From NCBI GenBank assembly GCA_951799445.1, contig OX637296.1, forward strand, positions 24,800,001 to 24,864,000: DNA of 64,000 nucleotides, read 5' to 3'. Below, piece by piece: positions 29,301 to 40,300 of the stretch (the first letter of the stretch is position 1; each line of letters begins with the position of its first letter). The DNA comes from Pseudisothecium myosuroides (taxonomy: Eukaryota; Streptophyta; Bryopsida; Hypnales; Lembophyllaceae). The notes beneath the pieces were generated by a model. The model did not search any database, was not told where the DNA came from, and was given only the letters and a program-made list of their open reading frames with translations. The position numbers and the translations under genes are program-made.

Positions 29301-30392
29301 GAACGATTTGTAGCCTTCAATCCCCCGCCTGCGCTCCCCCAGACTGGACTCCCCCAAAACTGGAATCAATTGGACTCCAGTACAGAATAATTAATACTCT
29401 CTTCCCAAGACTGTAGTAGAAGAACACTCCCTTCCCCCAATTGCGAAGAATTTACCAAGGCAATGTCGCAATAGCAACCACATGCTGGAGCAGTGCCTCC
29501 GGTTCCCCCGGGCTGAGTCGTCCGGCCTAGCCACCTGCTTGGTGCAGAATTAATTTTCAAGCACAACGTCCAACGTAACTGAGGCACGAGATCCTGCTCT
29601 GGAATCTGCTTTACTCTGGTGCAGCGAAGCTTGATGCTGCAACGAACGTCGAGATGAGCGTAGGAGTGAGAGATGCCACATTGAAACATTCTTGAGCTTC
29701 ACAGCACGGGGTCCCTTTCCTTCCCATGCCTTTCAGTGTAAACAATCCTGAATGCATAGTGGTCCAGCGTTGTGAGCCACTGAAGAGGAATCATTTCCAC
29801 CACGACAAGAAGCTAGGCTACGATTTGCTCTGACTCAGTCGCACGGGCACACATTTGGAGTATCAGGGACCAACTCAAACCTTTTGACCGAGGGCTGGCA
29901 GATTGGCCAGTCTTCGCCCTCACAAAACCCTAGCTCACTCTCAAGGAAACAAGCTCTCTGCCGCAGGCTTGTGGCGCAGGAGAAGAGAAGAGAAGGCTCT
30001 GCGTCGAAGGAGAGAGAAGGACCGCAGTTGCCAGCAGGTTGCACAGTGTCAGAAAGCTAAGTTTGGCGTTGTTTTTCTCACCTGTCCGGGTAAATAAAGT
30101 GTTAACAAAACGGTGAGAGCTCGGGTCGCAGTTTTCGTCCGCCCTGCACCGTGAGAGCGAGACGCATCTTCATGTCCTCGGATCCAATGTCAACGGGCTC
30201 CGTTAGCCTCATGTGCGCGGGTCTGTCTGTCGGTAACGCTTCCAAAGTCTCAATGACTCAGATACAGACTGTAATGACATTTACTCCAGGAATACAACCC
30301 GGTGATCTGCCATTTCGGTCACAGAAAGTCGGCCACAACGTCACTCTCAAGCTCCAATCTTGCTGCCCAAGGAAACATCATATGCAACTCAC
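29301..30392. other. Moderately G+C-rich spacer upstream of paralog B
   Basis: About 50% G+C, unlike neighbouring spacers. Several ORFs of 60-107 codons overlap on both strands, but none shows a family motif or good start context. It may be promoter DNA of the gene at 30808 or an unrecognised non-coding transcript. Confidence 0.4.
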
Positions 30393-30399
30393 TATAAAT
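30393..30399 (+). promoter_or_regulatory. TATA box candidate for the gene at 30808
   Basis: TATAAAT about 415 bases before the ATG. If used, the leader would contain the whole 36-bp repeat array at 30520-30755. Confidence 0.4.
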
Positions 30400-30519
30400 C
30401 AACCCCCCAATTTCCATCGAAATCAGAGTCCGTAGGAAAGTAGCCCTAGATCGACTTGATGCATTCTCTTAACTTGGTCATATACTTAGCCCGCATTCTC
30501 GGTGTGGCTTCATCAATAC

Positions 30520-30755
30520 TTAGTTCGCATTCTCGATTGTTGATTTGAATATTTAAGTGTTCGCATCGTCGCTTGTTGAGGAGAAGATTGAAGTGTTCAC
30601 ATTTTCGCTTGTTGTTTGCAAGATTGAAGGGTTCGCATTCTCACTTGTGGTTTTGATATTAGAAGTGGTCGCGTTCTCGCTTGTGGATCAGAAAGATTGA
30701 AGTGGTCGTGTTCTCGCTTGTGGGTGCGAAGATTGAAGTGTTCGTAACCTTGCTT
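30520..30755 (+). repeat. 36-37 bp tandem repeat, about six to seven units, in the leader of paralog B
   Basis: The core AAGTG-T/G-TCGC followed by TCTCGCTTGTGG recurs at about 30554, 30591, 30627, 30663, 30700 and 30736 with spacing 37, 36, 36, 37, 36. Paralog A has two units (TTCGC at 19934 and TTCGT at 19970, exactly 36 apart). Confidence 0.88.
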
Positions 30756-30807
30756 AATTTGGTAATTTGAGAACTGCAGAGCAAGTAGAGAAGTGCAAGC
30801 CATCCCC

Positions 30808-31431
30808 ATGAGGCGGGAGGGTCGCGTGCGAGGAAAGCCCACCAGCAAGAGCCGCGTCACTGGGCGTTGCAGGTCGGGCAAGACGCGATGCCGCGACCAC
30901 CCCGTCGAGAAGTCTCGCTCCAAGCGCATGGGCAGGTACAAGCGCCTCGCAGTCGACATGCTCAACAACCCTTCTCTCGCTGAATTCCACCTCCAGCCAT
31001 CACTGAAAAGACTTCACATTTCTTCTCTTCGTGACATAATGGGTCCTGAAATTGATGAGCAATTTCGTCATGCCGACGTGAGGATTTACGTTGCCACTGT
31101 CAATGGCGTGATCGACGCTGCCTTATCGATAATGCACGGAGGTTTAGGGTTTAATCGGGAGATGGAGGAGACGACGGCCATGGCATTCGAGCTTGTGAGT
31201 GGCACAACTGTGACTGGCGATGGCGCAGATGTGATTCCTGCCAGTGAAGAGGCGTTCCACAGAGAGTTCGGGATCTATGAGAATGCCGTGGAAGGTTCAG
31301 ACTTCTCGGAGACTCACTTCGCTAGAAGGTGGGGATCCGTTCTTAGCGAGGAAAGCTGGTCCGATGTTGAGCTCTCGGAATCCAGCTCGCAGAAGGACGA
31401 CTGGACTATGGTGGACGACGGTGATGTGTGA
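30808..31431 (+). CDS. Small intronless protein, paralog B (207 aa), function unknown
   Basis: Second copy of the gene at 20043, same strand, about 10.8 kb downstream. Same plan: basic N-terminus (KSRVTGRCRSGKTR and KSRSKRMGRYKR, with a longer basic stretch than A), divergent middle, conserved block 147-186 (EAFHREFGIYENAVEG, then FSETHFARRWGSVLS) and an acidic tail ending QKDDWTMVDDGDV with W199-x-x-V202. The nucleotide block 31247-31368 differs from paralog A at only 6 of 122 positions, while the first 300 nt are poorly alignable. Start set at the ATG giving MRREGRVRGK, matching A; an upstream in-frame GTG is not needed. Function unknown; the C-terminal motif fits an ATG8-interacting motif. 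Confidence 0.82.
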   Translation: MRREGRVRGKPTSKSRVTGRCRSGKTRCRDHPVEKSRSKRMGRYKRLAVDMLNNPSLAEFHLQPSLKRLHISSLRDIMGPEIDEQFRHADVRIYVATVNGVIDAALSIMHGGLGFNREMEETTAMAFELVSGTTVTGDGADVIPASEEAFHREFGIYENAVEGSDFSETHFARRWGSVLSEESWSDVELSESSSQKDDWTMVDDGDV

Positions 31432-32850
31432 GGTCTGGGAACCTAAATCCTAATTCATAAATGCTTGATCAGTTTGTCGATCGCAAGCAGAGTTTCGTCA
31501 GTTTGTCTGAAGTTCGCAATCTGCACAACAATCCCGCATCGTCTACTCTTTGCGGGACTCTTGCAATTCCTGGCGAGGAAGCTTGGAGTCCATATCTGCG
31601 TTCAGACCAGGATTTGAATATCGATTCTTGCTGCAACATGGATTGGCTGGTTTGTACGATTGAGGGCCCGGAACCCTAAAACCCGATGGATGTCGCAGTT
31701 CACGATTTGCACCCCCGAAATTCAGCTTTGCGCGATTATATACGAGTCCCAGAATCTCTCTCAAAGTACAAGAGCCGTTGTAGGAACTTTGGCCTGATCA
31801 CCTTCTTTCTCAGAAGACGAGGTTTCTATTGTGCCACTCATTCCAGCACTCTTCATTCAAGCCTGATGCTTGAAGACCTTCGCAGATGAAGACCTCCAAT
31901 TGGACTTAAGGATGCTCTTCAAAGACCCAAATAAATCACGAATCCTACGAAGCAGCGTGAGTAGAGTTTGAGATAATGTTGAAAAAAAGTGGCACTGACC
32001 CGTAGTTTTAATGAATTAGGGTACCCTATGCTTTGGATAGGGCTTTGTTGAACTGCTCAGTTACTACTACTACTGCCCCAAATCAAAACTCTAGTTATAA
32101 AGCACATCCATTTTTGAGTGTCAGTAGCACAACCTCATTTGCTTTGTACTCGACAAATATAAATCATAATACATCGTATGCGATGCTCATTCTAGATCAA
32201 TCCACTCCGTCCACTCCATAAGCATGTACAGATTGCACCAAGGGAGGTAAACAAAGCAATTAGACCTTGCAATTATTTGCTCTTGTGATTTTAAAAGACT
32301 AAATAATGCAGGAAGTCCTACATTACTACATTACTGCTTAGAACATCTGTTTCCTAGTGAATACTCCATTTCACATTGTTTCCTTTCTTGCAGACCGATA
32401 TACCCACTTGGAAATTGACCCTAATCTTGATGGTGATATTGCAAGAATTGCAAGCAACTTCTACAACTGCCACTGATAACAGATGTGAGTGGAGCTTGCC
32501 ACTAAATATTTCTTAGACCTACCTACCACCATCAGCGATGAATTGAGCGTACGGTAACTGTTGAACCCTGATTAGTGATGTGGTAGGTGGTTAAGTTAGG
32601 TTTACTCTGAAAGGCAGGTAGTTAGTAAGACTAAGCTTTAATTACAAACAGCACGAAGAACAGTTTCTGTTGTTTCCACTGACATTGCTTGCATGCATTG
32701 CACCACCATTGAAGCTCAGTCATCAACATACTGCTTCGTCTTCCCCTAAACACACAAAAAAATCTGCAATGCTGCATATACACAGACAGATATTCCATCC
32801 TTTTTAAAGTGTGCGTGAAATTGTACCATAATTTGCAACCACCGCTGGAG
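31432..32850. other. Downstream region of paralog B and promoter of the Mpv17-like gene
   Basis: 31432-31900 is probably 3' UTR. No further gene recognised; short ORFs at 31461-31679 and 31686-31889 lack family features and are not shared with paralog A. Confidence 0.4.
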
Positions 32851-32907
32851 ATGAGCGTGCTGCAGAAAACCGGCCCCTCAGCATGCTCAGATTGGTGGCC
32901 AATCTAA
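32851..32907 (+). other. Candidate upstream ORF overlapping the Mpv17-like start codon
   Basis: ATG at 32851 opens an 18-codon frame (MSVLQKTGPSACSDWWPI) that stops at 32905-32907, past the main ATG at 32883 and in another frame. If the transcript starts upstream, this would compete with main-frame initiation. Confidence 0.35.
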
Positions 32908-34715
32908 GATCAGTCAGTGGAGGTCATCATCTTCAAGCCTGCCAGTATTACAATTCTGCAAAGATTGTATTCCACGGCAAGAACAATAACATCCCTGCAT
33001 TGCCACTATGGCGTCACCACGTCCGGCATCCCCAACCCAGTACGCCTTCTATCAGAAAGAATTTCCAGAAAGTTCCATCGGTTACGCTCTCTTTTGGAGG
33101 TTTGAGAGGCTTGGCTACGGGTACCACTTCCGCTGCCTCAGGGACTCCCCCGCCTGGATTCATAGCGTGGTACTTGCGGATGCTCGGCAAATATCCCCTT
33201 CCCACTAAGAGCGTCACGGCTGCCAGTATTCTTGCGTTTGCAGACATGACAGCCCAAGTACGTTATTACTCTTAAAACTGCACTACTATAAAAATAAGCA
33301 GATTTTTGTAACGACCACAACTTATTGTTCTACTTTATAAAATGTAGGGCATGATTTCTTCGTTCTATTGGTTTATTCTGTTGATTTCATTGAAGCTACT
33401 TGAATGATTTGTTGCAACTCCTACAGATATGGAAGCTACCATAGAAGTGTAGAGATGTGTAGAGGTTAAATTCCTAGGATTACTCTTGATCTATTGAGAG
33501 TCCTCTTCCTAGCTTGAGGTGAATTTTAGTTCAAAGATCCAGGCTCTCCCCTTGATTTTCTAAATTTGCTTTGAATAATTTGAGTAAAGTAACGTAAAGA
33601 ATTATTCAAATTTTAGTGTCAGTGGAACAAGGGAAAGCCAATGCAAAAATTTAATGAGACTGCAGTTGCATATTAGCGAATACCTGAAGTCAATTTTTGA
33701 TGCATCGGAAGTTGCATATTTGCAGATATCTAAATTCGGCTTTTGATGCAATTGAAATTGCATATTCGCAGAAAACAAATTCAACTGTTTGATGTAATTG
33801 AATTTTCCATATTCGCAAATACCTGAGTTTGATTTTTGAAAACGGAATCGAAGCTGACTGACGCATACGAAACTTGACCTTGCAGTGTCTTGCCAACATG
33901 ACATTAAAAGAAGGTGAGTCAAAGCAAGATTGGGACAAGATGCGGACGCTGCGGATGCTGGGGATTGGCGCGTTTTTCACTGCACCCATTCTTCACATGT
34001 GGTTCAACCTCATGCAGAGGATATTGCCCAACACCGATATTGCCAGCTCTATCAAGAAAGTCCTGGCGGGACAAATTGTTGCATCTCCGGTTGTCAACAG
34101 TGCTTTCTTTGCTGTCAACTCTTTCCTTCAAGGTTCGCAATTCAATCTCAAACCATACGCAGTGAGCCTTAATCATGGGTCCCGTCCAAACATCTTATTA
34201 CGTGTGTAATTTGATGTCACAGATAGAAGATGCATTCAATTTAATTTGCATGTAAACCATTTGAAATTGACTGTGAAAGTCTCTTCAATCTTGATGAATA
34301 AGTTGAGCATGGAATGGTGGTTAACTTACAGGGGAAAGTGTAGATCAAGCCATTGAAAAAATCAAGCGTGACTTGTGGCCTACTTGGAAAAGTGGAGCCA
34401 TGTACTGGCCTCCTCTTGATTTTGTCACATTTCGTTATGTTCCTATTCATCTTCAGGTTGTTCCTCCTCTCTGTCTCTGATTTTGTTTGAGGATAAAATA
34501 ATCAATCCACGGCCTTGAGTTTGAAGCACCGATTTCCATGGCAATTTATGTTCTACCAGCAGCATTGCTAAGGCAGGATTGAAACTGTGTGTCACGTGTA
34601 GGTGTTTTTCAACAATTGCTGCTCGTTCATCTGGACAATCTACCTGACCTCCATGGCAGGGAAGAAAGCAGAGGCTCCATCTGCAGAGAACCTGACACTT
34701 CACAAACCGTGTTGA
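32883..34715 (+). CDS. Mpv17/PMP22-family membrane protein, 286 aa, 4 exons
   Basis: Small integral protein of the inner mitochondrial or peroxisomal membrane; relatives (Mpv17, Sym1, PMP22) are linked to membrane channel or metabolite functions. Exons 32883-33257, 33886-34132, 34332-34456, 34602-34715; phases agree and sum to 861 nt. The family pattern is clear: WYLRMLGKYPLPTKSVTAA followed by DMTAQ (exon 1), LRMLGIGAFFTAPILHMWF and the GQIVASPVVN stretch (exon 2), IKRDLWPTWKSGAMYWPPLD with FRYVPIHLQ (exon 3) and VFFNNCCSFIWTIYLTSMAG (exon 4). The first ~85 residues are basic and Ser-rich with few acids, compatible with an organelle transit peptide; TMs lie at about 95-110, 140-160, 180-200 and near 255. 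Start is the first ATG in frame. Compartment is an inference. Confidence 0.93.
33666..33850 (+). repeat. 46-bp tandem repeat inside intron 1 of the Mpv17-like gene
   Basis: TTGCATATT or a close variant recurs at 33666, 33712, 33758 and about 33805, followed each time by GCRAATACCTGA- or TTTGATGCA-like sequence. Four units, diverged. Confidence 0.75.
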
Positions 34716-35470
34716 ACAATGCTTTAGGTCAAAATCACATGGTTTGCTCCAATGCTCAACTTAGCCCTTAGCCCTTAGCGCTCCGATGTCCAAAATCTGA
34801 ACAGAGAGGTTCCAAGGGCTTTTTAATTTGACCACACAACTTCTCATTCATCCAAACTAATGCTTGACTCTTTAAAAAACTACTTTATTTATGATGAATT
34901 TGATGAAATTGAGGTAAATAATATATAATTGTAAAGATATAAGCAAAAATATGCAGAAAGGATGCACACACTAAGGGGCTAAAGAATGAGTTTTTTCAAG
35001 TTGAATTCACTGAAATGTTCTAGCTTACAATGTATAGCTTGCAAACTTGAGAGCCTAGGGTCTATCTTGGGCACACCTATAAATTCACAGTTTCTTCATA
35101 TGCCAATTAGATCCAATATAAGCTAAAGATAATTTAACCTTGAAGCAACAAAGAAGACATTTTGTATCCTTTGATGATTTCAAGGAGGCCTATTAATTGG
35201 AGGAAAAACAATTTTTCATCCAAATTTTTGAGAGGGGAGTTGCTTGAATACATTTTAAGTGAAATGAATTGGATATTCCCTTATTGAAATTTTTATGACT
35301 TATAGAAGACATGTAATTACATCTTTGAATAATAATATAAATAATTTGAAATAGACAAAGTTGCAAAATGAGAGCATGCAAAGGAAAGCACTTTAAAGTG
35401 TGAAAAAACTAAGTTTGGGGTTGTCCTTTCACATAGGTTAGTCAATAAAGGGAACATACTCAAATGCTTA
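34716..35470. other. AT-rich spacer
   Basis: 3' flank of the Mpv17-like gene and unassigned sequence. No gene recognised. Confidence 0.35.
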
Positions 35471-36054
35471 GCCCTAGTTTACACCAAAAATGAGGGGGCC
35501 ACGAAATTGAGAGGTCTAACTTGTAATCTTCCTTGTTGGCTATTGAAAAGTCCTCCTATAGATTTTATGACTTGTGGATTGGTATTAACTGCCAAAGAAG
35601 GTATGAAATGGCAAAAAATAATTGAAAACTAAAAAAAAATATAGCTTTCAATGAAGCTCCTTCCAAATTTCAATTAGACTCACCTCCTCTTTGAGATAGG
35701 TCTCACTATAATTCGGGGGCTCACAATTTGAAGATTTTTCTACAATATAGGAAAAAAAGTATGTTCCATGTGATAGGACCTTCTTGGACACCCATGACCA
35801 ATGTTTTATATTTGGAACAATAGAGCCCTCATGCCCTCTCAACTTTAGAGAATATTTGTAAGAAATTGGGTTAACCCTATAAAGATGCTCGGACAAGAGT
35901 GGTCTGATGGATGATTTAATAAGAGGTTTTCTAAGATTACCTTGGTCATAGAAGGATGCATCCTTACAACTTTCCAAGGAATTTTCTATTTCAACCAATC
36001 AAAATCTTTGAAAATTTCAACCCCCTTACGTTTGAATTAGGTGTAAACTAGGCC
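35471..36054. mobile_element. PIF/Harbinger-like non-autonomous element with TSD TTA
   Basis: Left end GCCCTAGTTTACACC; right end inverted GGCCTAGTTTACACC. Flanked by TTA on both sides (35468-35470 and 36055-36057). Size (584 bp), 3-bp TTA duplication and G/C-starting ends fit Tourist-like elements of the PIF/Harbinger group. The 116-codon ORF inside (35648-35998, -) has no transposase signature. Confidence 0.65.
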
Positions 36055-36279
36055 TTAACCCTATAAAGACGCAACGAATGTCAATGTAAAAATCATGCTT
36101 TTTAATTTAGTGTGAATCATATACTTTTTAAAAAAAAGTATTTGTTAGAGGTCAAACTATTGTACAAGATCTCTCCTTTCGGCACAAAATTCTAAGGATG
36201 AACAATTGCACTTCTATCTTACATGGGAGGATTTTTTGTCATCTATTAGACCACTTTGGTCTGCGGCATTGTTCTAGAA

Positions 36280-36508
36280 TTAACGCATAAACGACGCCAC
36301 AGACGTTTGAAATCCAATGGATGATAGAGAATCTTTTTTTGTAGGACTAAAGTACAGCTATTCATCCTTGAAATTTTGTTGTGAAAAGGGGAAGTCTTCT
36401 ATAATAGTTTGACTTGCAATGAGTGCATTTCTATTTTTTAAACCAATGATTCCTACAACATCCATAGGGATGATTTCCATAGTCACCAATCCGTCCTTAA
36501 AGGATTAA
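36280..36508. mobile_element. Second R3 TTAA MITE, 229 bp
   Basis: Matches 19152-19381 along its length (ATGGATGATAG, CAGCTATTCATCCTTGAAAT-like segment, TTTGACTTGCAATGAGTGC versus TTTGACTTCCACTGAGTGC). TTAA at 36280-36283 and 36505-36508. Ends are more decayed: CGCATAAACGACG and, inverted, TCCTTTAAGGACG. Confidence 0.7.
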
Positions 36509-37393
36509 ACTTGTAATGTCACAACAACCAAAAAATGGTCAATGGATAACTTTCCAAATTACTAAAGAGATGAAGAATGCAACTATTGGTCTATAAATTG
36601 GATCATTTTTGGCAATGTACCTGTACCTTGGAGATAGGTCTGTGCATTCAGAGTTAATTGAACAACATTAGGTGCAAATCACCTTAGTGCACACATCCGG
36701 CACATTACAAGTAGCACGTATTTCCGTATGGTGTAACTGCAAGTTATCAGAGCCTTCATCAAAATGTCGAGAAATGAAAGAGAGAGAACTGTACTCCGTA
36801 AGACAGTTTGAGGCACACACAGTTCGACCACCATCACACCAAAACACATAGTCCAATACCAAAGAATAATCCAACACCCAATAAGAAGAAAAACTAAACC
36901 ATTTGTGAAAACAATACACAGAACTGCTACTCATCTTTGGAAAACCCAAGTCTACGAAACTAAAACTACTATACAGATTGGCAGGGAAACTAAACCTGCG
37001 CACGCCACAACCACCATGGCACAAGCTTACAACTCCTATTAAGGAGTAGCCCTCTCTTCTTCTCCTTCTATGCATCGACACCCACTCCCATCGGTGGATG
37101 ATTGTTGAAGAAGATGGCTACAATGCTGCTGTTTCTAGTAAATGACCTGCAGATGGGTGTCGACTTAACACACACCATCCTATAATACCCCATGAAAACC
37201 TCATCCTATAATCCTCCGGACGCAAAATCCACACTTAAATTGCGCAGAAAATTTACCAGACGCCTCCAGATGCTAACTGATCTTCGGATTGATCAGACCT
37301 CTCACAATCCAGAGACATGAATCAAAACCATGTATGGTACAATTTTCTGAAACACACATCACCCTCAATTTTCAAACCCCGAGCAGAGCTATA
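36509..37393. other. 3' flank of the BIM-type gene
   Basis: Probably includes the 3' UTR of the minus-strand gene ending at 37394. A 137-codon ORF at 36668-37081 (-) has no recognisable features and no intron link to the gene upstream. Confidence 0.4.
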
Positions 37394-40300
37394 CTAGTGA
37401 GCCTCTAGCTTGGGCCTTTTCAGAGTAGGTTCAAGCTCTGCAGCAGGTGATGCCCGTGTCCTTCCTTGTGATTGATGACTCTGGGCGGATGACTCGGGTG
37501 TTGTAGCAACCTGATATCGATTAAAAAACAAGAACAAAAGGCAACCATTAGACACCAAACATGTGCTCCATTGAAAGGTGACAAAAGAATATTGCTAAGA
37601 AAACGAGTGTATGTACAAGTTTTCAATTCACGAATATGCCAGGTACATCAGGACTAAACCTGAAGTGCTCAAGCTGGAAATACAAATATACTTTAAAAGC
37701 TAATTGCTTTTAAAATCGTGTTTCTATTGTTCAAAAATGCAGGGTGTGATTTCTTCTTTCCATTGGTACATTTTGTTACTTCAAAACTTCCTAATTGATT
37801 TATTTCAACTCCTGAAGAAGCTATGGAAGCAGCCACATTTGACTATTGGGGCAATTATTGACCAACAGCCGCAATTGAATCCACGAGACTTTTAGAATTG
37901 TGAGTAAAGGAAGGAATGACTGTTTACCTTGACTGAAGTGTCAGCAGCAGCTACTGTGGCATTCTGACCAAGATCAATTTGGACAGAAATATTTGCTTTA
38001 CTCAGGTCCACTCCAGAGCTCTGCAACGCTCGTGTTAGAGTGTCCAGTAACCTGCCAATGTAAGAAAAATAACAGTCTCAGCACGAGCATATAATTTACT
38101 CTTTCAATTTGTTGGTCAAAACCAACAACCACCCAAACACTACCAAGCCATTGACAAAAATATAATCAAGGACATTTAATCCCAAAGGACCAAGAAGCCT
38201 ATATTTGGCAATTTTCAGTGAGTCATATGAATATAATCTACCAAATTGGTAGATTCTTAACCATGACTCCTCGGTCCTTTAGCTGTTCAACACACTATCG
38301 TGCTAGCCATAGCACAAGGATATCATAAATTCAGACCAATCCAAGATTTGAGATATCCAGTAACAAGGCAAGCAAATCATAAACCTCGCAAGTCTCACTC
38401 AACCATGAGATATAGACACAGGGTACACTTTACAACTGCGGTAACGTATACAAATCTAGACACCGTTGCAGGACTTGTAATCAGTTTCAAGCACACGGGA
38501 TTAGGGTTTAAGGTTTAGAATTTAAGTCTTACCCTTGGGAGTACACAGAAGACACATTGATGACCCCTCCTTGGATCCGAGGCAAAGCTTGCGCAGGTGA
38601 AGCAGCAGACCCATCTCCAGTGGTTACATGCTCATTTTGTTGCGACTGCGGATGCCTCGCTTGTTTCTCCTGCGACAGCGGTGGTTGTCTAGGAGCACTA
38701 GCACTTGGAGCTTGGGCTCCATCTATTCTACCCGCAAACGTTGCAGCGGATCTCTGAGGCTCAGCCTTGGATTGCTGGGTAGCCATTTGGTCAGCTTGGC
38801 TAGCAAGCGAGAATCGCGGCCTCACTTCAAACTGGTGATCGGGAGTGGCAGCTCGACCATAGCCCGGGTTGTACCCGTTTTCAAGGGAGCTCACAGTGTC
38901 TGGATCACTCAACTTCTCTTTCGCTGGAGAGTTGGAAGCAGGTGCTCCTCGACCGTAATCCTGCATCACAAAAGAGCCCCCATTAGAATCACAAACTAAT
39001 TAATGTCAATTTTTTGTTGAACATTAAATCGATCTTGACCTGATGGTAACTTAATAGCTGTTATTATAATATGAAGCTAAAGGCAAAGACACTGACATCA
39101 GACTAACATTAACCATTCAAGAGCGAAGAAGTTCATATTCCGCCAAAGGTTCTGAATTGTTCAAATAAATATTCATTTGAACCAACACATGCAATGTTCT
39201 TCACTCAATCTAATGATATAAAAGCTTCTCCCCGTTTAAACTACACTTTCCACAGTACGATCAGTCAAAGTGGTCAATTAAAAATCATGAATTCTTCCTC
39301 ACAAAGGGTTAGGCTGCCAGCATTTGCATTACACCAACACTGACTTAAAAATAAAACTCAACATCACGAGTAAGGGCTTCTGCTGTGGCGTGTACCTTCG
39401 AGGGCACAATGGGCAAGGCATAGGGCAACGCAATGGCCTGCTGCAGAGACTGCACTCCCACTGGCAACGGTTGTGCAGTCAATGCAGTCGCATTCTCTTT
39501 CTCCCCTTCTAAAGACGAAACGCAACTGTGAATGCTGCAAGCAGGACGGCTGGAGCCTTGCTGCGTGTTCACGCCGACTGTCGACCGAGCTTCCGCCGCC
39601 GGTGCTCCAGCTTGTTCGGAGGAACGGGGAGCTGCGTTCACTTCCGTCGCAGGCTTAATGTCTACGGGACTCACTCCTGAACCGAAATCCTTGGCAAATA
39701 CTAGTGCATTGATCTGTGAGATCTCTTCGCCTGAGCCTGTCGCCCCTCGCTGCAAAATAGAGTACATCATGCGTACACATAAGGCATTGATAGTGCAAAT
39801 AATGGAGTGGACAACTTAGGGCTTCACTTCAACTGAGGGTTTGAAAATGATCCGAATAGATCGGAAAATGATAGAATTCGATTGGGGTAAGATAATTTTA
39901 TATCAGTGAAGTACATCACATGTGCTGGTTTAAAAATTCACATACAGTACCCATGTGATTTTACTGGAAACTGCTAAGAAGAAAATGCGACCTAATTTGG
40001 GCTTTTCTGGCTCAAGAAAAAGTGATGGTTTGAACATTCGCTCACCTTGCAGAGATCCCACACCATGGACTTCAGCCTTTCCTGATGCCGTCCTTGCTCC
40101 ACATTTTCAAACTTGCGTACCTTATCCTGAAGAACTTGAATATACTCAATAACCTGCAAGCAGATACAGTTTGTTAAAGAGACTTCATATACGGTGAGAA
40201 AATCTTTGGACTTCTAGTGGATGTGTGAACTGGCACTGTAATCAGAACGAGCCTGAAAACTCAGTATTGACGGCATCGTTTTGGTATAAATTTAGGATAT

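Noticed and set aside
30597..30968. 123-codon minus-strand ORF with 12-residue repeats
   Set aside because: The residue repeat is just the 36-bp DNA repeat in the leader of paralog B read backwards, overlapping its coding start.
36668..37081. 137-codon minus-strand ORF downstream of the BIM-type gene
   Set aside because: No motif, low-complexity Phe/Ser/Tyr-rich content, and probably 3' flank of the gene.
38505..38525. Telomere-like TTTAGGG word
   Set aside because: A single GATTAGGGTTTAAGG stretch, not an array; chance is likely in A/T-rich intron DNA.
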